From NCBI GenBank assembly GCA_016787895.1, contig JAEUTN010000003.1, positions 1-64,000 on the forward strand: 64,000 bases of DNA, read 5' to 3'. Origin of the DNA: Bacteroidia bacterium. GTDB taxonomy: Bacteria; Bacteroidota; Bacteroidia; B-17B0; Aurantibacillaceae. Under the pieces are notes generated by a model. The model saw only the letters and a program-made list of their open reading frames with translations. It was not told where the DNA came from and did no database searches. Position numbers and translations under genes: made by a program. Numbering within the stretch: the stretch's first letter is position 1; each line of letters starts with the position of its first letter. This document shows, in pieces, positions 58,684-64,000 of this stretch.

Positions 58684-59580
58684 ATGGCCGCTAAACGAAA
58701 AGCAGAATTGAGCCTGAAGGAAGTGATCGCCCTCATTACACTTCTGGACGACCCCGATGAAACCATTTACGTTCAGGTGAAAGAGCGTTTTGTTACCCTT
58801 GGTCCACCGGCCATCCCACACCTTGAAACCGCCTGGGAAAACAGTTTTGATGCCATTATGCAAAAACGCATCGAAACCATTATCCACACCATACAATTCG
58901 AACTGCTTCAAAAAGCACTTAAGGATTGGGCCAGGGATGAAAGCGATGATCTTTTAAAAGGCGTGTTATTACTGGCCCGTTACCAATATCCTGATCTGGA
59001 CGAAAACAAAGTAAAAAAGTTGCTTCACCAAATCAAACAAGACGTTTGGTTGGAATTGCAGGACGACCTTACTGCATTGGAAAAGGTGAAGATCATCAAC
59101 CACATTTTATTTGAAGTGCATCAGTTCAGTGGAAACATCACCAATTACCATGCCCCACAGAATTCATTCATTAACAATGTACTTGAAAGCAAAAAAGGAA
59201 ATCCACTGATGCTGAGTGTAGTGTACATGCTCATTTGCAAAGAACTCAACATCCCGGTGTATGGCATCAACCTTCCTCAGCACTTTGTTCTGGCTTACAT
59301 CAACGATTACGCCAACTTAATCGACGTTAACAACAAAACGCTTTCCAACAACATTTTGTTTTACATCAATCCTTTCAGCAAGGGATTAATGTTTAACCAA
59401 AACGATATTGATCAGTTTTTAAAACAATTAAAGCTGGAGCCCGAACCAAAGTACTATTTGCCTTGCAGCAATGTGGAAGTAGTGAAACGTTGTTTGAATA
59501 ATCTGATTTACTCTTACGAAAAGCTGGGCTATATTGAAAAAGTAGAGGAATTGAAACTTCTTGAAAAGCAGGTGCAATAA
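58684..59580 (+). CDS. SirB1-like transglutaminase-core protein
   Basis: A 298-residue cytoplasmic protein of the SirB1/Transglut_core2 family. An N-terminal helical part (HEAT-like, LTLLDDPDETIYVQVKERFVTLGPPAIPHLE) is followed by the core with KKGNPLMLSVVYMLICKELNIPVYGINLPQHFVLAY. The histidine of LPQHFVL corresponds to the transglutaminase His. A catalytic cysteine is not obvious in the usual place, so it may be non-enzymatic like other members of the family. A C-terminal TPR-like helix ends it. The function of the family is unknown. It is single and ends at a terminator shared with the convergent gene. Confidence 0.82.
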   Translation: MAAKRKAELSLKEVIALITLLDDPDETIYVQVKERFVTLGPPAIPHLETAWENSFDAIMQKRIETIIHTIQFELLQKALKDWARDESDDLLKGVLLLARYQYPDLDENKVKKLLHQIKQDVWLELQDDLTALEKVKIINHILFEVHQFSGNITNYHAPQNSFINNVLESKKGNPLMLSVVYMLICKELNIPVYGINLPQHFVLAYINDYANLIDVNNKTLSNNILFYINPFSKGLMFNQNDIDQFLKQLKLEPEPKYYLPCSNVEVVKRCLNNLIYSYEKLGYIEKVEELKLLEKQVQ

Positions 59581-59606
59581 TTATAAATCTGCTTAAAGAA
59601 CCAGTT

Positions 59607-59635
59607 AAAGTCCTGCTGACAATCAGGACTTTTTT
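59607..59635 (+). terminator. Terminator after the SirB1-like gene
   Basis: AAAGTCCTG (59607-59615) / CAGGACTTT (59624-59632), loop CTGACAAT, with six T on the plus strand. The right arm overlaps the last codon and stop of the convergent BFN gene. Confidence 0.8.
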
Positions 59636-60237
59636 CGTTGATTGAGCTCGTCACGAATTTTGGAAGCCATTTCGTATTTTTCTTCGTCGAGCGCGGTTTG
59701 CAGCATGTTTCTTAATTCCTCGCTGCTTTTGGCTTTGTACTCCTCCGAACCTCCGCTTGATTTTTCGGCTTTCACTTCCTTGGTTTTAGGCTCCAGATTT
59801 TCGGTATTTCCGGCTGTATCGGTGTCGCTGTCCAGCACCACGCCGGCGTTTTTGAGAATAAACTCGTAGGTAAAAATATCGCAATTGTAACGAACTGCCA
59901 GAGCAATGGCGTCGCTGGTACGCGCATCAATTTCCACTTCACGGCTGCCATCGCTGCAAATTAATTTGGCGTAAAAAATGCCTTCCACCAGGTTGTATAT
60001 AAGTACTTCGTTTACCTGTATGTCAAAAGCAGAAGTAAAAGCTTTAAAGAGGTCGTGGGTGAGGGGACGGCTGGGACTCATTTTTTCAAGCTCGATGGCA
60101 ATGGCCTGGGCCTCAAAACCTCCAATGATGATGGGCAATCGTCGCGTTCCCGTTGTTTCTCCCAGCACAAGCGCGTAGGCTCCGCTTTGGGTCTGGCTGT
60201 ACGACAATCCAACAATTTCTAAGCGAACCTTCTTCAT
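59623..60237 (-). CDS. Bifunctional nuclease (BFN) protein with UVR motif
   Basis: A 204-residue protein. Residues 1-135 match the bifunctional nuclease (DUF151) domain: LVLGETTGTRRLPIIIGGFEAQAIA, THDLFKAFTSAF and EIDARTSDAIALAVRYNCDIF. The domain was named from plant and bacterial proteins reported to have nuclease activity, but the role in bacteria is unclear. A low-complexity linker (about 140-165) leads to a C-terminal UVR motif (SSEELRNMLQTALDEEKYEMASKIRDEL), the same helical hairpin used by UvrB/UvrC and ClpC for pairing with partners. It is the last gene of a possible etfB-etfA-BFN unit, 32 nt after etfA. Confidence 0.9.
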   Translation of the reverse strand: MKKVRLEIVGLSYSQTQSGAYALVLGETTGTRRLPIIIGGFEAQAIAIELEKMSPSRPLTHDLFKAFTSAFDIQVNEVLIYNLVEGIFYAKLICSDGSREVEIDARTSDAIALAVRYNCDIFTYEFILKNAGVVLDSDTDTAGNTENLEPKTKEVKAEKSSGGSEEYKAKSSEELRNMLQTALDEEKYEMASKIRDELNQRKKS

Positions 60238-60269
60238 GAACTGAATTCTAATTTAGGAAAAAATCCTGA

Positions 60270-61247
60270 CTAGTTTTGGTTGGCTTTAAATTTTTTAATG
60301 GCCTCGGTTAATTTCGGAATCACCGTGAACGCGTCACCCAAAATACCGTAGTCAGCCGATTTAAAAAACGGGGCTTCCTTGTCATTATTAATCACCACAA
60401 TGGTTTTGCTGCCGTTTACACCTGCCAAATGCTGTATGGCTCCTGAGATGCCTACGGCGATATATAAATTCGGACGTATGGCCACCCCGGTTTGGCCCAC
60501 GTGTTCGTGGTGCGGACGCCAGTGCAGGTCAGCTACAGGGCGGGAGCAGGCGGTAGTAGCACCCAAAGAGTTGGCCAATTCTTCAATCATGCCCCAGTTT
60601 TCAGGTCCTTTCATGCCTCTGCCCGCGCTTACTACCAGTTCAGCTTCCGGCAAAGGAACCATGCCTCCGGTGGCGTTTGATTTGGTTTCTTTTATGGTGA
60701 TGCGCGATTTCACTGCGCTCAAATCCGGTTGAAAATCCTGAATGGTTGCTTTGTTTTCACCCAACACTACCGGGAAACTGTTTGGCAGCAGAGAAATGAT
60801 TTTTACTTCACTGTGAATGGTGTAAATGGCATTGGCTTTGCCGGAGAATACGTTTTTCTTAACTTCAAAAGTACTGCCGTTTACAACCGGGTAATCAATG
60901 GCACCGGCTACCAAACCTGCTTTGAGACGTGCAGACAAACGAGGGGCTATGGCTTTGCCTGCAATATCGAAAGCAAACACAATAACTTTTGCCCCGCATT
61001 GTTTAACAGCTTGCTCAACTGCGGCACAACTCAGCATGTGGTCGGCGTTCAGGCTTTCATTGTTCATGTTCAGGATGGCGGTGGCTCCCGCTTTTCCCAA
61101 CTCTTCGAGGTGTTCGGCCGAAGCCTGATTCACCAGCGCCGTAACGCCTCCTCCGGTAAGGGCGGCGATTTTAGAAGCGTATTGAACGCATTCCAATGAG
61201 GATTTTTTGACGCGGTTTTTATTGATTTCTGTATAAACTAATACCAT
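60270..61247 (-). CDS. etfA: Electron transfer flavoprotein subunit alpha
   Basis: A 325-residue FAD-binding subunit. With EtfB it carries electrons from acyl-CoA and related dehydrogenases to the quinone pool. The N-terminal half is an adenosine-nucleotide-binding-like fold (FAFDIAGKAIAPRLSARLKAGLVAGAIDYPV). The C-terminal FAD domain has the signature LVVSAGRGMKGPENW, then HVGQTGVAIRPNLYIAVGISGAIQHLAGV and VINNDKEAPFFKSADYGILGD. The length is normal. It is 30 nt downstream of etfB. No dehydrogenase partner or ETF:quinone oxidoreductase is in the window, so the substrate route is open. Confidence 0.96.
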   Translation of the reverse strand: MVLVYTEINKNRVKKSSLECVQYASKIAALTGGGVTALVNQASAEHLEELGKAGATAILNMNNESLNADHMLSCAAVEQAVKQCGAKVIVFAFDIAGKAIAPRLSARLKAGLVAGAIDYPVVNGSTFEVKKNVFSGKANAIYTIHSEVKIISLLPNSFPVVLGENKATIQDFQPDLSAVKSRITIKETKSNATGGMVPLPEAELVVSAGRGMKGPENWGMIEELANSLGATTACSRPVADLHWRPHHEHVGQTGVAIRPNLYIAVGISGAIQHLAGVNGSKTIVVINNDKEAPFFKSADYGILGDAFTVIPKLTEAIKKFKANQN

Positions 61248-61277
61248 GGTTAAATTTCTTTTGGGTTAATGTTCTGC

Positions 61278-62033
61278 TTAAATCACTTTGGCTTCGGTGT
61301 GAAGCAATTTTACAAGTTCATCCATTTGATCTTCACCCAGCATTTTGCAGCTGGTTCTTCCCGGATTCAAATCAAAACTTTTTACTGAAGTGAGTGGTCC
61401 CGAAACTTCGGGAGAGTTTATGGGTTTTACTACTTCCAAAGGTTTGGTTCGGGCAGCCATAATGCCGCGCATGTTAGGAATACGCTGTTCAGCCATGCCT
61501 TTGGCGCAGCTGATAACGGCGGGTAATTCACATTCCACTACTCTCGAACCTCCGTCAACATCGTGCTCGGCTGTGAGTTTGCCACCAGCAATATCTAATT
61601 TAGTTGCAAGAGAAATCAAAGGATAATCCAATACGCCCGCAATCATGCCGGCTACGGAGGATCCATTGTAATTGATGGTTTCCTTTCCTGTTAAAATAAG
61701 CTCATAGCCTTTTTCTTTGGCATAGGCGGCAATCTGATCCGCTACAAAAAAGGAATCAGGACCTTCAGCGTCTATTCTTACCGCGTCATCAGCTCCCAGT
61801 GCCAGTCCTTTTCGGATGGTGGCGTCCCCGTCGGGCAAACCCACATGAATAAGGGTCACTTTTTCAGCCAGATTGGCCTCTTTCAATTCAAGCGCTCTTA
61901 CCAAAGCATACCATTCGTCGTAAGGATTGATGATAAACGTAACGCCGGCGGCATTAAATTTGGTGTTGTTATCGCTGAACTGAATTTTAGTGGTGGTGTC
62001 GGGAACGTTGCTGATGGCGACCAGAATTTTCAT
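61278..62033 (-). CDS. etfB: Electron transfer flavoprotein subunit beta
   Basis: A 251-residue AMP-binding subunit that pairs with EtfA. The Rossmann-like fold starts MKILVAISNVPDTTTKIQFS. NPYDEWYALVRALELKE, GADDAVRIDAEGPDSFFVADQIAAYAKEKGYELILTGKETINYNGSSVAGMIAGVLDYPLIS contains the AMP-binding loop, and the ETF beta signature region GGSRVVECELPAVISCAKGMAEQRIPNMRGIMAA is complete. The start at 62033 is used because the next upstream in-frame start would add only MRPILQP. A sigma-factor gene lies upstream across 204 nt with no recognisable feature. Confidence 0.95.
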   Translation of the reverse strand: MKILVAISNVPDTTTKIQFSDNNTKFNAAGVTFIINPYDEWYALVRALELKEANLAEKVTLIHVGLPDGDATIRKGLALGADDAVRIDAEGPDSFFVADQIAAYAKEKGYELILTGKETINYNGSSVAGMIAGVLDYPLISLATKLDIAGGKLTAEHDVDGGSRVVECELPAVISCAKGMAEQRIPNMRGIMAARTKPLEVVKPINSPEVSGPLTSVKSFDLNPGRTSCKMLGEDQMDELVKLLHTEAKVI

Positions 62034-62237
62034 AGGCTGTAAAATAGGTCGCAAAAATAGGAATTTTAATGCCTTTTAACAATTCCAAATCAGAGAGGGA
62101 AAAGCACGTTTTTTTAACAAAAAAGCCTGCTTCAAAACGCAAGGAGCATGAAAATTAAAATGGATGGTAGTTGTTTAGGTAGTCTAAATAATCCTAACCA
62201 TTTGAACACAAAACGAATGTGTGGGTTGACTGAAAGT

Positions 62238-62837
62238 TTATCTTAAAACAGCTTCCAGTTGTTTTTCACCAATGATTTTTTTGAGGTTAAAAAGTGCATA
62301 ACGCATGCGACCTAAAGAGGTATTAATGGATACACCTGTAAATTCAGAGATCTCTTTAAAACTCATGTCGTAATACATACGCATAATCACCACCTCGCGC
62401 TGATCCTCTGGCAATTGAGCCACCAAATCCCTTATGTTTTTTTTGAGCTGCTGTTGTTGCAGGGCGCTCATGCCTTCTTCGGCCGATGCAATGGTGTCGA
62501 ACACGCTTACTTCTTCTCCGTCCTCATTGGTAAACACCGGCACGGGTGGCAATTTGCGGCTTTGCCTGAAATGGTCAATTACCAGGTTACGGGCGATGCG
62601 CATCACCCAGGGCAAAAACTTCCCCTCTTCGGCGTATTGGCCCTTTTTAAGGGTAACGATCACCTTGTAAAAGGTTTCCTGAAAAATATCCTCGGCCATG
62701 GCCCGGTCTCTGACCAACATAATGATGGACGAAAAAATTTTGCTTTGATGGCGTTCCAGTAAACAGCTGAGGGAGGCTTCGTTTCCACTGGTATAGAGCT
62801 GTACCAGCTCCTTATCCGTTAAGTGTTGAATAGACAT
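62238..62837 (-). CDS. ECF-type RNA polymerase sigma factor
   Basis: A 199-residue sigma-70 family protein of the extracytoplasmic function group. Region 2 holds LLERHQSKIFSSIIMLVRDRAMAEDIFQETFYKVIVTLKKG and the -10 contacting FLPWVMRIARNLVIDHFRQ. Region 4 holds LPEDQREVVIMRMYYDMSFKEISEFTGVSINTSLGRMRYALFNLKKII, a helix-turn-helix. A 35-residue linker separates them. No anti-sigma gene follows (the next gene is etfB), so it may be controlled by expression or by an unlinked partner. A TATATTTG box lies 75 nt upstream. Confidence 0.92.
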   Translation of the reverse strand: MSIQHLTDKELVQLYTSGNEASLSCLLERHQSKIFSSIIMLVRDRAMAEDIFQETFYKVIVTLKKGQYAEEGKFLPWVMRIARNLVIDHFRQSRKLPPVPVFTNEDGEEVSVFDTIASAEEGMSALQQQQLKKNIRDLVAQLPEDQREVVIMRMYYDMSFKEISEFTGVSINTSLGRMRYALFNLKKIIGEKQLEAVLR

Positions 62838-62911
62838 GGTTTTACTTGCTGTAGTTTAAAAAGTGCGAGTAAAAGTCTATTCGATACGGTTAAAATTTAG
62901 TGGTTAATGAG

Positions 62912-62919
62912 CAAATATA
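62912..62919 (-). promoter_or_regulatory. Candidate -7 box for the ECF sigma gene
   Basis: TATATTTG on the minus strand (exact TAnnTTTG), 75 nt before the start codon. No clear -33 TTG was found at the right distance. Confidence 0.4.
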
Positions 62920-63007
62920 GTCCATTTCCTGAAATTAACACTCTTTAAGGCTTTAAATTTTAAAAAGATTGAGTGAAAGTGGGGTTTGGCTGAGGGAAAT
63001 AAAAAAT

Positions 63008-63102
63008 GGGTAAGCTACTTCCATCGCACCGCTCAACCACTTACCCTTGCTTCGTTCCCGACCTGGGGGATTCAGCAGGAGCTGGTCGTGAAAGACTTAC
63101 CC
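63008..63102 (-). ncRNA. ffs: Signal recognition particle RNA (small bacterial type)
   Basis: About 95 nt. The 5' GGGTAAG (63102-63096) pairs with the 3' CTTACCC (63014-63008), closing a long hairpin. The apical part on the minus strand has CCCAGGTC followed by GGGAAC and then GAAGCA-AGGG, which matches the Ffh-binding domain of 4.5S RNA (compare AGGTC-CGGAAGGAAGCA of E. coli: tetraloop and the AGCA symmetric loop). A perfect promoter lies just upstream. A T-run follows the 3' end past 63008, acting as terminator. Boundaries are approximate by a few bases. It lies between the sigma-factor and GT2 genes and accounts for most of the 380-bp gap 62838-63217, apart from the sigma gene's promoter region. 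Confidence 0.9.
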
Positions 63103-63106
63103 GCCG

Positions 63107-63136
63107 CAAAAGTAAGCATTATCCCAGAAATGGCAA
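63107..63136 (-). promoter_or_regulatory. SRP RNA promoter
   Basis: On the minus strand TTG (63136-63134), 19-nt gap, TACTTTTG (63114-63107), an exact TAnnTTTG. The -7 box ends 5 nt before the predicted 5' end, the normal distance. Confidence 0.82.
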
Positions 63137-63217
63137 TGGATAATATGCCCCTTTAATTTTTATTTATGGATTATAATTTCAAATTTTGTACACCTTGTCT
63201 CCCCTCAATATTTATCT

Positions 63218-64000
63218 ATGAACCTAAGCATTCTGGTGCCCCTATTTAATGAAGAAGAATCTCTGCAGGAACTCCACGATTGGATTGTAAGGGTAGTAGA
63301 AGCTGAAAAATGGACCTACGAAATTATTTTTGTGGACGATGGAAGTAAAGATGGCTCCTGGGCAAAAATTGAGGAACTGGCTGCTAAAAACCCGAACGTT
63401 AAAGCCCTGCATTTTCAAAGGAATTATGGTAAATCGCCTGCTTTACATGTGGGTTTTGAACAGGCCAAAGGCGATGTGGTGATTACCATGGATGCCGACC
63501 TTCAAGACAGTCCAGATGAGTTGCCGGGACTTTACAAAATGATCACAGAAAGTGGATTTGACCTGGTGAGTGGCTGGAAACAAAAACGCTACGATAACGC
63601 GTTTACCAAAAACCTGCCATCAAAATTATACAACTATGCCAACCGTAAGATCAGTGGTATTCCGCTACATGACATGAACTGCGGCTTAAAAGCCTATAAA
63701 AACAAAGTGGTTAAAAGCATTGAAGTGTACGGGGAGATGCACCGTTTTATACCGGTAATGGCCAAAGCAGCCGGATTTGAGAAAATAGGCGAGAAGGTAG
63801 TGAAACACCAGGCCAGAAAATACGGGCAAAGCAAATTTGGCTGGAACCGTTTTATCAATGGTTTTCTGGATTTGCTCACGATTAGTTTTTTGTCGCGTTT
63901 TGGCAAACGTCCCATGCATTTTTTTGGATTGGTAGGTACCCTCATTTTTATTACTGGTTTTGCATTCGCCTTTTACCTCGGCGCTTACAAACTTTATTGT
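63218..64000 (+). CDS. GT2 glycosyltransferase (DPM1/GtrB-like), truncated by window end
   Basis: The first 261 residues of a family 2 glycosyltransferase, open at the window edge. It starts MNLSILVPLFNEEESLQELHDW and shows VDDGSKDGSW and ITMDADLQDSPDELP (the DxD-containing catalytic segment), then GMNCGLKAYK-like DMNCGLKAYKNKVV and the HRFIPVMAKAAGF block typical of polyprenyl-phosphate glycosyltransferases. The first of the C-terminal membrane helices is seen (FFGLVGTLIFITGFAFAFYL). It probably transfers a sugar to a polyprenyl phosphate for envelope glycan modification. Start ATG 63218 gives the canonical N-terminus. The rest of the gene lies beyond the window. Confidence 0.92.
   Translation, partial: MNLSILVPLFNEEESLQELHDWIVRVVEAEKWTYEIIFVDDGSKDGSWAKIEELAAKNPNVKALHFQRNYGKSPALHVGFEQAKGDVVITMDADLQDSPDELPGLYKMITESGFDLVSGWKQKRYDNAFTKNLPSKLYNYANRKISGIPLHDMNCGLKAYKNKVVKSIEVYGEMHRFIPVMAKAAGFEKIGEKVVKHQARKYGQSKFGWNRFINGFLDLLTISFLSRFGKRPMHFFGLVGTLIFITGFAFAFYLGAYKLYC

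Noticed and set aside
1..64000. tRNA, rRNA, CRISPR array, prophage or complete insertion sequence
   Set aside because: No T-loop GGTTCGA-type block in a cloverleaf, no regularly spaced repeats, no transposase and no phage genes were seen. The lone recombinase is not enough to claim a mobile element.

Overview
The window reads as chromosomal DNA of a Bacteroidota species (class Bacteroidia; order not resolvable from the sequence). The reasons are the TAnnTTTG-type -7 boxes ahead of several genes, the near absence of Shine-Dalgarno sequences, six secreted proteins ending in a type IX secretion (T9SS) C-terminal sorting domain, the rpsO-pnp order, a Bacteroidota-only orphan protein, and moderate GC content. 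No rRNA, tRNA, CRISPR array or prophage was seen. One small RNA gene, the SRP RNA, is present. The last gene is cut by the window edge.

Layout. 1-3.1 kb: a tyrosine recombinase flanked by palindromes, a conserved unknown protein paired with a YfcE-like phosphoesterase, and two GC-rich structured repeats. 3.1-8.0 kb: a parA-parB chromosome partition operon headed by a UPF0173 hydrolase, an FMN reductase, an orphan Bacteroidota protein coupled to purB. 8.0-10.9 kb: a third structured repeat, then an arsenic resistance operon (arsR, DUF6428, an ArsC-like phosphatase-fold protein, acr3) with a recognisable ArsR operator. 10.9-24.6 kb: mtaB, a clpC-clpS-M48 proteolysis operon, gyrA, an M16 peptidase and two paralogous TPR proteins. 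24.6-29.9 kb: extradiol dioxygenase, heptosyltransferase-like GT9, miaE, an RsmI-like methylase, and a 7TM-HD (PgpH-type) phosphodiesterase. 29.9-36.0 kb: a tightly overlapping exopolysaccharide/envelope operon (OPX lipoprotein, Wzc-type tyrosine kinase, RfbC, WecA-like transferase, LysM lytic transglycosylase). 36-51.4 kb: five large T9SS cargo proteins interleaved with pnp, rpsO and a transaldolase-like gene. 51.4-64 kb: an HI0933-type flavoprotein, an RND exporter, pruA, a secreted M43 metalloprotease (the sixth T9SS cargo), a SirB1-like protein, a bifunctional-nuclease protein with a UVR motif, etfA-etfB, an ECF sigma factor, the SRP RNA and a truncated GT2 glycosyltransferase.

Most of the window is ordinary core genome. 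The accessory-looking parts are the first 3 kb with the recombinase, the arsenic operon, and the T9SS cargo block. The most unusual non-coding signal is a family of three structured repeats (A 1536-1683, B 2814-3016, C about 8079-8313). Each starts with GGGCGCC and carries long, compensating hairpins around a shared core. Copy A lies directly upstream of the recombinase, whose coding region is also bracketed by two palindromes with the same GCTAC/GTAGC arms.
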